From assembly GCA_009691355.1 (NCBI GenBank), contig SICW01000042.1:1-6247 (forward strand): a stretch of 6,247 nt of DNA, written 5' to 3'. Under the pieces are notes generated by a model, which saw only the letters and a program-made list of their open reading frames with translations, did no database searches and was not told the origin of the DNA. Numbering within the stretch: position 1 is the first letter of the stretch; each line of letters opens with the position of its first letter. The DNA is from Candidatus Woesearchaeota archaeon (GTDB taxonomy: Archaea; Nanobdellota; Nanobdellia; SCGC-AAA011-G17; GW2011-AR17). A program made the translations under genes and the position numbers. This document shows positions 1 to 6,100 of this stretch, one piece after another.

Positions 1-590
1 GTTTGTAGTATATTTACTATTTCTGGAAATTTTTTACTTCGTACTATTAACGCTGGAAGATTATTTATTTCAAATTTTGTTAGTTGTGCACAATAGCTCA
101 TAATAACATCTGCCTTTGTCCCCCCTTCAATCCATCCTGGTTGTGAGGCTTTACCACTAATCATATTCTTTAAAGATGAGGTTAATATTCTTAGGATTTT
201 ATCTAGCTCACTATAAAACTCTAAGATCTGGGGTCTTATTCTTTCCCATTCTTTTTGCTTTTCTCTTTCTAATTTTAGTAGTGCTTCATTTTTACGCTCT
301 ATGTTTGTTGGCGTTGCCTTTTGCGCTCTATCTGTTTTTTTTACTTCTCCACTTATTCGTATTTGTGCTCTTCTTATAACAATATTTGCTTCTTCTTCTG
401 TAAGATTTCTTCCTCTTTTTTGTATTTCTTCTTGAGCTATATCCAGGATTGCATCTTTCATATCCTCTCTATCTGCCTTTGCAATGGGATATCTTTGTGG
501 ATTATTGGTAATATAGCTAAGTATCTTCCTTCCTGTATACAAGTCTTGTTCTTTGGAGAATAACCCTTTGAGCCAGTTAAAGAATCCCAT
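1..590 (-). CDS. Hypothetical helical protein, paralogue of its upstream neighbour (C-terminus outside window)
   Basis: Reading leftward from an ATG at 588-590, the frame stays open for 196 codons to the window edge, so the 3' end is missing. I do not recognise a family. The N-terminus is short, aromatic and amphipathic (MGFFNWLKGLF), followed by a charged helical region with EEIQKRG at residues 54-60, an RRAQI element near 74, then a strongly charged Lys/Glu stretch (about residues 95-120) that looks like a long helix or coiled coil. No signal peptide or full membrane span is seen. Residues 1-75 align with the gene just upstream (616-1278), sharing the aromatic start, the FS pair at 11-12, a YP pair, the D-A-EEI-KRG block and the RA-I element; the remainder is dissimilar. 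The gap between the two is 25 bases with an in-frame TAA just before this ATG, so this start is well bounded and the pair is probably one transcript. No strong Shine-Dalgarno is visible. Gene reality is likely; function is unknown. Confidence 0.85.
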   Translation of the reverse strand, partial: MGFFNWLKGLFSKEQDLYTGRKILSYITNNPQRYPIAKADREDMKDAILDIAQEEIQKRGRNLTEEEANIVIRRAQIRISGEVKKTDRAQKATPTNIERKNEALLKLEREKQKEWERIRPQILEFYSELDKILRILTSSLKNMISGKASQPGWIEGGTKADVIMSYCAQLTKFEINNLPALIVRSKKFPEIVNILQ

Positions 591-615
591 AAGATCTTAG
601 AACATTTATCCCTTT

Positions 616-1278
616 TTAAGCTTTGCTTCTAGTATTTTGAAAACTTCTGTCAAAATCTTTAATGTAGTCTTTAAACTCTACACTGGTTACTCTTTTGTCT
701 AAGCGTGCATTAACTTTGGATGCAAGTTCTTTCCAACGATTAATCTCTAATTGGTATGCTCTTTGCGTTTCTGTTCTAGTGCCACGAGCCTTTGCTTGTG
801 TTGCCATTTCTTGTGTTATTCTTAGAATAGTTTCTTGTGCAGTTTTGAGTTTCATGTTACGAACTGTTCCTAGTTCGTTATCAGAAAGTAATGGTTCTAT
901 CGTAGTTTTTATACTTTGAAGTTGTTTATCTAAACGATCGTAGAGATCTCGTGAAAGGGTTCCTGTTGTTCTTGGCATGCTGTCTTGAACCATTTCTTCT
1001 TCTTTAAAATTTTGAGTTGTTTGTGGGTTTAGCGTTCCTCTTTCTCTGGTGTAGTGACGAGCTTGGATGCGAGCACGATGAGCAAGACTCTCTATTTCAT
1101 TAATGGAGAGTAGTTCTCCTCGTTTGTGTATTTCTTCGTTCGCAAGATCCAGAAAGATTGCATCAAAGTTGCTTTCTGTATAGGAGCCTGGGTAATCTCT
1201 TCGCACATGGCGTAGGCCTTTTTGTGCGGTAAACTTATCTGCTGAAAATGCTGCTTCCCACCAGTCTGAAAATACCAT
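616..1278 (-). CDS. Hypothetical helical protein, first of a tandem paralogous pair
   Basis: A complete 220-residue frame starting at ATG 1276-1278 and ending with TAA at 616-618. No known family is recognised. The start is rich in Trp (MVFSDWWEAAF) and is followed by a YPG at 29-31, the block EEIHKRG at 48-54 and a HRARIQARHY element near 67-76. The second half is Gln/Lys/Glu/Arg/Thr rich and predicted helical, without Cys, signal peptide or membrane span, so a soluble cytoplasmic protein with a possibly membrane-touching N-terminal helix is the best guess. It precedes its paralogue (1-590) by 25 bases on the same strand, suggesting an operon. A TATA-like box on the minus strand at 1311-1318 places transcription start about 10 bases upstream of the ATG, so the leader is very short and there is no obvious Shine-Dalgarno. 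The overlapping minus-strand frame at 1092-1367 shares this region and is a shadow. Confidence 0.85.
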   Translation of the reverse strand: MVFSDWWEAAFSADKFTAQKGLRHVRRDYPGSYTESNFDAIFLDLANEEIHKRGELLSINEIESLAHRARIQARHYTRERGTLNPQTTQNFKEEEMVQDSMPRTTGTLSRDLYDRLDKQLQSIKTTIEPLLSDNELGTVRNMKLKTAQETILRITQEMATQAKARGTRTETQRAYQLEINRWKELASKVNARLDKRVTSVEFKDYIKDFDRSFQNTRSKA

Positions 1279-1300
1279 CGGTTTGGGGTTTCCTTTTTCC

Positions 1301-1318
1301 TATTTAAACATTTATATA
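1301..1318. promoter_or_regulatory. Divergent archaeal promoter with TATA-like boxes
   Basis: The 80-base spacer between the leftward paralogous pair and the rightward zinc-ribbon gene contains TATTTAAA (1301-1308) and TTTATATA (1311-1318). Read on the minus strand, TATATAAA lies 33 bases before the ATG at 1278; read on the plus strand, TTTATATA ends 41 bases before the ATG at 1359. With an archaeal TATA-to-start distance of about 26 bases, this predicts leaders of roughly 10 and 19 bases. Because the box is close to symmetric, one site could serve both directions, or the two boxes could be split between strands. Confidence 0.55.
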
Positions 1319-1358
1319 CCATTACATATTTATTAATGGGAATAGTTTCTGTTTTCTT

Positions 1359-1496
1359 ATGGAGCAAAAACTGAAGGATAGCTTTGTTTGTCCTCTTTGT
1401 AAGGGATATTTAGAACGAAGAAAAAAAGCTTTCTTTTGCTGTTTGTGTAAGAGGACTTATCCCTTGAGACTTGGAATCCAAGATTTTCGTGTCTGA
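1359..1496 (+). CDS. Trm112-like small zinc-ribbon protein (45 aa)
   Basis: A 45-codon frame from ATG 1359-1361 to TGA 1494-1496. The protein has a CPLCKG knuckle (C11, C14), a second pair C27/C30 with an extra C28, and the closing segment YPLRLGIQDF. This order, CPxCKGxL, then CxxC, then YPxxxGIxxF, is the signature of the Trm112/UPF0434 family. Trm112 is known in eukaryotes and archaea as a small zinc protein that binds and stabilises several SAM-dependent methyltransferases acting on tRNA, rRNA and a release factor. It is shorter than the roughly 60 residues typical of the family, lacking extra residues between the knuckles and at the C-terminus. No methyltransferase is in this window, although the next two genes are tRNAs, which may be coincidence. 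There is no Shine-Dalgarno; the start follows the promoter at 1311-1318 by about the expected distance. No earlier in-frame ATG exists. Zinc binding is confident; partner choice is inference. Confidence 0.8.
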   Translation: MEQKLKDSFVCPLCKGYLERRKKAFFCCLCKRTYPLRLGIQDFRV

Positions 1497-1503
1497 AGAA
1501 TAG

Positions 1504-1513
1504 TTTTTTAAAG
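1504..1513 (+). promoter_or_regulatory. TATA-like box for tRNA-Ser(UGA)
   Basis: TTTTTTAAAG is centred 26 bases upstream of the first tRNA base at 1535, the standard archaeal TATA position. Its leading T-run could also end transcription of the zinc-ribbon gene that stops at 1496. Confidence 0.6.
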
Positions 1514-1534
1514 TATCTCTTACTTTTCTTCTAT

Positions 1535-1618
1535 GCCGAGGTGGCGCAACCTGGTACCGCGCAGGTCTTGAAAACCTGTTTCCGCAAGGATATCTGGGTT
1601 CAAATCCCAGTCTCGGCG
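1535..1618 (+). tRNA. tRNA-Ser(UGA)
   Basis: An 84-base class II tRNA. The acceptor GCCGAGG (1535-1541) pairs with TCTCGGC (1611-1617) with one G-U pair. A 3-bp D stem (GCG/CGC) encloses the D loop with CTGGTA, then stem CAGGT/ACCTG carries the loop CTTGAAA, giving anticodon TGA, which reads UCA serine codons. A long variable arm with TCC-GCAA-GGA and a T arm CTGGG/CCCAG with loop TTCAAAT complete the fold. The discriminator is G1618, as expected for tRNA-Ser rather than tRNA-Leu, the other long-arm archaeal class. CCA is not encoded. Transcription likely starts near the first base from the box at 1504-1513. Confidence 0.95.
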
Positions 1619-1627
1619 TTTTTCTTT
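1619..1627 (+). terminator. T-rich terminator after tRNA-Ser(UGA)
   Basis: TTTTTCTTT follows the discriminator base immediately. Short T-runs are the usual archaeal intrinsic termination signal. The next tRNA has its own TATA-like box, so termination here is plausible. Confidence 0.5.
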
Positions 1628-1634
1628 CAAAAGT

Positions 1635-1642
1635 CTTAAATT
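1635..1642 (+). promoter_or_regulatory. TATA-like box for tRNA-Ser(CGA)
   Basis: CTTAAATT is centred about 28 bases upstream of tRNA base 1 at 1667, within the archaeal TATA range. It suggests that the two serine tRNAs are separately transcribed rather than cut from one precursor. Confidence 0.45.
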
Positions 1643-1666
1643 GTTGTTCTTATTCTTTTCTTGTAT

Positions 1667-1763
1667 GCCGAGATGACGGAATCTGGTAAACGTGTCTGTC
1701 TCGAATATCTTCAAGAAAACAGAAGTCCTCACGGACATGCAGGTTCAAATCCTGCTCTCGGCG
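1667..1763 (+). tRNA. tRNA-Ser(CGA) with a 12-nt intron
   Basis: A class II tRNA gene of 97 bases, 85 after intron removal, close to the 84 of the neighbouring serine tRNA. Acceptor GCCGAGA (1667-1673) pairs perfectly with TCTCGGC (1756-1762); the D stem is ACG/CGT; the anticodon stem is TCTGT (1695-1699) with ACAGA (1719-1723). Between them lie 19 bases instead of 7. Removing 1706-1717 leaves loop CTCGAAA with anticodon CGA (1702-1704), which reads UCG serine codons. The variable arm GTCC-TCAC-GGAC and T arm GCAGG/CCTGC with TTCAAAT are intact. The discriminator is G1763, as in tRNA-Ser. CCA is not encoded. An intronless reading as tRNA-Leu was tested and leaves no paired anticodon stem. Confidence 0.92.
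1706..1717 (+). other. tRNA intron at canonical position 37/38
   Basis: The insert falls between A37 (1705) and A38 (1718). Folding it gives the archaeal splicing geometry: bases 32-35 (CTCG) face intron bases 7-10 (CAAG) in a 4-bp helix with one C-A mismatch, flanked by a 3-base 5' bulge (A36, A37, T1) and a 3-base 3' bulge (A11, A12, A38), with the cut after the second base of each bulge. Only 5 intron bases close the loop, so there is no inner helix: a relaxed bulge-helix-loop form. Splicing needs the archaeal tRNA endonuclease. Confidence 0.8.
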
Positions 1764-1772
1764 TCCATAATC

Positions 1773-1780
1773 TTTATAAT
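1773..1780 (+). promoter_or_regulatory. TATA-like box giving a leaderless glycosyltransferase mRNA
   Basis: TTTATAAT is centred about 26 bases before the ATG at 1803, so the predicted transcription start coincides with the start codon. No Shine-Dalgarno is present in the 39 bases between tRNA-Ser(CGA) and the gene, which fits leaderless translation. Confidence 0.6.
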
Positions 1781-1802
1781 CCCTTCTTTTTGAGAGTTTT
1801 TC

Positions 1803-2933
1803 ATGAGAATAGCTATGATTGGGACTTTCTATGCTCCTACTATTGGTGGAGTAGAAAAAGTTATGCAAGAGCTTGCGGAGCGATATGTGAAGCAGGGCCA
1901 TGAGCTGCATGTATTTTGCTCTGATTCTGATAAACATCAAAGGTTAGAAAGAAAGCATGAGGTGATCAATGGTGTGCATGTACATCGATCACGATATTGG
2001 TTGAAACTTTCTCTTAATACCTATATCTTTCCAGGATATTTGTGGGATTTACTTTGGCAACGTTATGATGTTGTACATACTCATGTTTCTCAAAAAGATT
2101 TTGTCCTCTTTGCGGGTGTTATTGCTTTTTTGAAAGGTAAGAAACATATTCACACGACACATTGTCCTTGGACAGATAAATTTCGACCCCTGAGTGTACG
2201 TATCCCTTTATTCTTTACAAAGCACTTTTTTAATTATATCAGTTATTTTTTGTGTACAAGGATTATTGCAATCACCCCTTGGGAGATTCCGACTTTAAAA
2301 AAATGGACTTCTGAAAAAAAGATTATTGTTATTCCTAATGGAATGGATAAACTCTTTTTTATTCCTGTTGTAAAGAACACTTTTAAGAAAAAAGTAGGTA
2401 TTAAAGGAAAAATGGTTTTATTCTTTGGGAGGTTGCATCCTACAAAAGCTCCTGACAAATTTGTAGAAATGGCACATGCAATTCTGAAAGAACGGAAAGA
2501 TGTTGACTTTGTGATTGTTGGGCCAGATGAGGGAGAGATGGATAAGGTAAGAACTCTGATTGGAAATGAAAAGAAAATTCATTTGTATGGAGCTCTTCTT
2601 GGAAAAGAAAATATTGCAGCAATGTATCAATCTGCCCAGGTATATGTTCTTCCTTCGTATAGGGAAGGTTTACCTTTAACACTTTTTGAAGCAATGGCAT
2701 CAGGGCTTCCTATTGTTGCTACTCCCTGTAATGGTGTCCCATATGAAATAGAAGAAAATGTCAATGGATTTCTTGTTCCTTATGGTGAGATTGATCTTTT
2801 GAAAAAAAGGGTGTTAACTTTGTTAGATGATCCTCTGCTTGCAAAAAAGATTGGAGAAACAAATAAGAGAAAAGTGAAGGATTTTACTTGGGATGCTATT
2901 GCAGGCAGGACTTTTGCGATGTATGAGAAATAA
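1803..2933 (+). CDS. GT4-family glycosyltransferase (GT-B fold)
   Basis: A complete 376-residue protein, typical length for GT4. The N-terminal acceptor-side Rossmann domain begins MRIAMIGTFYAP with the glycine pair G15-G16 and VEKV, followed by a conserved DVVHTH strand and THCPW around 119-123. The C-terminal donor-binding domain has IPNGMD (N179 onward), FGRLHPTK with R210 and K215 in the phosphate-binding positions, and the hallmark E-x7-E (E288 to E296) in REGLPLTLFEAMASGLPIVA. The family transfers sugar from a nucleotide-sugar with retention of configuration, usually to lipid-linked or surface glycans at the cytoplasmic membrane face. No signal peptide is present; hydrophobic aromatic stretches near 140-160 may help membrane contact. 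Donor and acceptor cannot be read from sequence. It lies between tRNA genes and upstream of a sequon-rich surface protein, so a role in S-layer or N-glycan assembly is possible but unproven. It is probably leaderless and monocistronic, and its stop is 2 bases from a convergent tRNA. Confidence 0.95.
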   Translation: MRIAMIGTFYAPTIGGVEKVMQELAERYVKQGHELHVFCSDSDKHQRLERKHEVINGVHVHRSRYWLKLSLNTYIFPGYLWDLLWQRYDVVHTHVSQKDFVLFAGVIAFLKGKKHIHTTHCPWTDKFRPLSVRIPLFFTKHFFNYISYFLCTRIIAITPWEIPTLKKWTSEKKIIVIPNGMDKLFFIPVVKNTFKKKVGIKGKMVLFFGRLHPTKAPDKFVEMAHAILKERKDVDFVIVGPDEGEMDKVRTLIGNEKKIHLYGALLGKENIAAMYQSAQVYVLPSYREGLPLTLFEAMASGLPIVATPCNGVPYEIEENVNGFLVPYGEIDLLKKRVLTLLDDPLLAKKIGETNKRKVKDFTWDAIAGRTFAMYEK

Positions 2934-2935
2934 AA
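2928..2935 (-). terminator. T-rich terminator of tRNA-Gly inside the glycosyltransferase 3' end
   Basis: Read on the minus strand, TTTTATTT directly follows the tRNA-Gly discriminator base. It overlaps the last codons and stop of the convergent glycosyltransferase gene, so termination signal and coding sequence share bases. Confidence 0.45.
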
Positions 2936-3006
2936 TGCGCTGGCTGGGAATCGAACCCAGGTATTCTCCTTGGAAGGGAGAAATTCTACCTCTAAATTAC
3001 CAGCGC
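2936..3006 (-). tRNA. tRNA-Gly(UCC)
   Basis: A 71-base minus-strand tRNA. Acceptor GCGCTGG (3006-3000) pairs fully with CCAGCGC (2943-2937). The D stem ATTT/GAAT encloses AGAGGTA; anticodon stem TCTCC/GGAGA holds loop CTTCCAA, giving anticodon TCC, which reads GGA and, by wobble, GGG glycine codons. A 4-base variable loop (ATAC) and T arm CTGGG/CCCAG with TTCGATT follow. The discriminator is A and CCA is not encoded. It runs convergent to the glycosyltransferase and divergent from the large surface-protein gene. Confidence 0.95.
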
Positions 3007-3030
3007 ATTGCTTTTGTGTTTTGTTTATGA

Positions 3031-3038
3031 TTTATAAA
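3031..3038 (-). promoter_or_regulatory. TATA-like box for tRNA-Gly
   Basis: TTTATAAA is palindromic and its centre is 28 bases upstream (minus strand) of the first tRNA base at 3006. It shares the 103-base divergent spacer with the promoter of the large rightward gene. Confidence 0.6.
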
Positions 3039-3063
3039 GTTTTCATTCTTTGAAAAGAAAATG

Positions 3064-3071
3064 TTTAAAAA
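3064..3071 (+). promoter_or_regulatory. TATA-like box for the large surface-protein gene
   Basis: TTTAAAAA is centred near 3067, placing the transcription start near 3093. That would leave a leader of about 17 bases containing the ribosome binding site at 3098-3103. Confidence 0.5.
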
Positions 3072-3097
3072 GGATTAAGCTATTATTTTTCGTAGAA

Positions 3098-3103
3098 GAG
3101 GTG
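3098..3103 (+). promoter_or_regulatory. Shine-Dalgarno deciding a UUG start
   Basis: GAGGTG matches the complement of the archaeal 16S 3' tail and ends 6 bases before TTG at 3110-3112. An ATG at 3106 is only 2 bases away and meets TGA after three codons, and the TTG frame has an in-frame TGA directly before it (3107-3109), so UUG is the best start. Confidence 0.75.
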
Positions 3104-3109
3104 TTATGA

Positions 3110-6100
3110 TTGGCTGATCAACGGCTTATAGGTTTTATTCAAGAAGCTTTAAAAAAGGGAAATTCTCGTGTTCAGATAGAACAGGTTCTTGTGCATAAAG
3201 GCTGGAATGCAGAGCAAGTCAAAGCTGCGTTTGTTGAAATTTCTACTCCTACAAGGCCTGCTCCTACTGTAAATGTGCCTACAAAGAAACCTCTTATGAA
3301 AAGTCCTCTTTTCTTTGTTCTTTTAGGTTTAATCTTTCTGCTTATTCTTACTGGTGTTACCTATTGGTATGTGACTTCTTCTGGTTGTTCTACTGATTCT
3401 GATTGTGATAGTGGATTTAGTTGTACAGGTGGAGAGTGTGTTGAAAATGAATGTGCTACAGATTCTGATTGTGGACGTGGAGAGGAATGCAGTTCTGGAA
3501 ATTGTGTTACAGTAGAAGAAGAAGAAGTTGAAGTAACGACTACGGTTGAAGAGGAGCCTGAATGTAGTAGTGATATTGAGTGTGGTAGCTTTGCATGTTC
3601 AGATACAGGAAGTTGTTATGATAGTTGTGTGGATGATACTACTTGTGCAAGTGGATATAGTTGTGATGGAAGTACGTTTAGTTGTGAAGAAGAAGATACA
3701 ACGACTACTACGACGAATACTTCTAGTGCAGAAGTGGATTATGATGTTCTTGATATTGATTTGAGTAGCTTTAGTTCGCCTACGTCTCTTGCCTTTTATG
3801 TGAATTATACAAATTTAGGTGATGCGAGTAATACCACGAATCCTTCTTTAGCATGTTTGCTTTCTTTTGCAAATGGAACTTTTTTGAATAGCACTACTTC
3901 TTATGTTAGTTATTTAGATGTGAATGATACTGCTTTGAGTAGCTGTACGGTCTATTCTGTGACTTTACTTTCTGAAATTGAAACCTATACTAGTGTGAAT
4001 GTTTCTCTGAATGGGACAATTAATTATTATAGAAATATCTCTGAAACGGACTATAGTAATAGTTATGTTGAAGAATTTAATGTTTCTTTGTTTAATACCA
4101 CTGTTCTTTCTACGACTACTTGTACAGATTCTTCTTCATGTAGTGGTTATGATTGTTCGGTTGTTTCTTATTGTTATGATACTTGCACTGTCTATGGTAG
4201 TGAGTGTGCAGATGGGTATAGCTGTGATACTGGTACAGGAGTGTGTAGTGCTAGTGCGAGTGTTTTAGGAAATACCTGTAGTGGGGAAGGAACGTCTAGT
4301 GATTGTCCTGGATATGTATGTCATAGCGCGGTATGTATTGAGTGTATGACTGACTATACAGATGCTTGTGCAACGGGCTATGCCTGTGATATTGACTCTG
4401 CATCTTCTACTTTCCATACGTGTTTTAGTGATTGTAGTAGTGGTGATACAGCTTGTGCTGATGGCTACTCTTGTGGGGATAGTAATACTTGTGAGAGTGA
4501 TGCTACAACTTCTGGAGTAACAGATTGTAATGATGGTGAAGATGATGATAGTGATGGCTATTATGATTATAGTGGAGCCTGTCTTTTGAGTGATGCTGTG
4601 ACTATCTCTTCTTGTGATGACAGTACTTTTAGTGCTGACTTTTCTAGTAGTGATTGTGAAAGCTATTGTGAAACTACCTTAGGTGGGAGGTTTTATACGC
4701 AGGATACTGGATGTATTGGTGCTGATGATCTTTCTGAACAGGCTGATTGTAATGATGGTTTAGATAATGATGGTGATGGATTTACAGATGATGGTAGTGA
4801 TCCTCAGTGTAGTACTTCTGCAGATAAAAGTGAATTGTATGCCTGTAGTGATGGTATTGATAATGGAGATCAGGATGGTTTAATTGATTATGGTAGTGCT
4901 TCTACTAATGATGATGAGTGTAGTTGTGATGCAGATAATTATGAGAACAATGCTAATTCTGAAGAAGTGGATTGTGAAGTGTGTACTGATAGTAGCGATA
5001 ATGATTATGATGGCTTAACTGATTGTGATGATTCCGATTGTGCTACAGATAGTGCTTGTACTGGTGAGAGTGCTTGTAGCGATACTATTCCTAGCTGTGC
5101 TGATGGGGAAGATAATGATTTAGATGGAGATACTGATCTTTCTGATTCTGAGTGTACGACTTGGGAGGATGAGGAAGCTGGTGAAGGATATACCTGTGTA
5201 GATACAGATTCTTCTAAATCGGACCCTTATCTTGTTGCTGGAACTTTGACTCTTACGGCTTCCAATGGTGTTGAAACGGTTGTAGATGATTATTGTAGCG
5301 GAGATACTTTGTATGAATATTCTTGTGGGGAAGAAGGTAGTTCTATTTATAATTCTAATTCTGCTTCTTGTGCTACACTTTATGATAGTACTTATTCTTG
5401 TATAGATGGCTCTTGTGTTCCTTTAGCTGAAGAAGTTACTTGTGAAGAGTCTGGAAAAGATCCTGATCCTACCTCTTATGAATATTACTCTATTACTCGT
5501 GATTTTACTGTGTATGATGAGTGTGTTCCTGGTGATAGTGATGCTAGTACTAGTGGTTCTGCATATCAATATTATAGTTATCTTATGGAGCTTTACTGCC
5601 CTGGTCAAGGCGAGAATCTTTTACGAAAATCTTATTATGGATATAATGGATGTCAACAAGAAGGTGAAGATTATCTAGGGCATGGGCCTTGGAAATTAAC
5701 AACTTCTGAATCATATATTACTGTCCCTACTTGTGCAAGTGATGATGATAATGCTGATGATCCTTTTACATCTGGTACGGCTCATTATGGATCTTATCTA
5801 GATGTCCCAGATGAATGTTTAGGTCCGGAATCAAATTATCTCCTAGAATCTTATTGTGATAATTCCGATGATCCCATCTATCAGAAGCTGTATCTTTGTG
5901 CTTATGGTTGTGAAGATGGAGCTTGTTTATCTGAGGAAAGGCCTGCTTGTAGTAATGCAGAAGATGATGATAGTGATGGAGTCTATTATGACTATCTTGG
6001 AGCGTGTGATATTAGTGGAGATGGTCTTCCTGATGTTTCTTGTTCTGTGATGGGAGAAACTACGGCACTTAATTGTGACTCTTCTTGTGAAAAATCTAGT

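Noticed and set aside
176..563. Plus-strand frames encoding Phe/Leu-rich peptides that look like membrane proteins
   Set aside because: They are antisense shadows of the leftward gene at 1-590, whose charged Lys/Glu codons read as Phe/Leu/Ser on the opposite strand.
1667..1763. Reading the second tRNA as an intronless tRNA-Leu
   Set aside because: No 5-bp anticodon stem with a 7-base loop can be formed without removing 12 bases, and the G discriminator fits serine rather than leucine.
1520..1940. Frames over the two tRNA-Ser genes on both strands
   Set aside because: Both tRNAs fold completely and the frames include the tRNA bodies; no coding signal beyond chance.
3106..3117. ATG at 3106 as the start of the giant gene
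   Set aside because: It is out of frame, ends at TGA after three codons and lies too close to the Shine-Dalgarno.
3546..6050. Several short plus-strand Val/Ile/Leu-rich frames and a minus-strand frame at 5423-5608
   Set aside because: They are out-of-frame or antisense readings of the Cys/Asp/Ser-rich surface-protein gene, in which GAT, AGT and TGT codons shift into hydrophobic ones.
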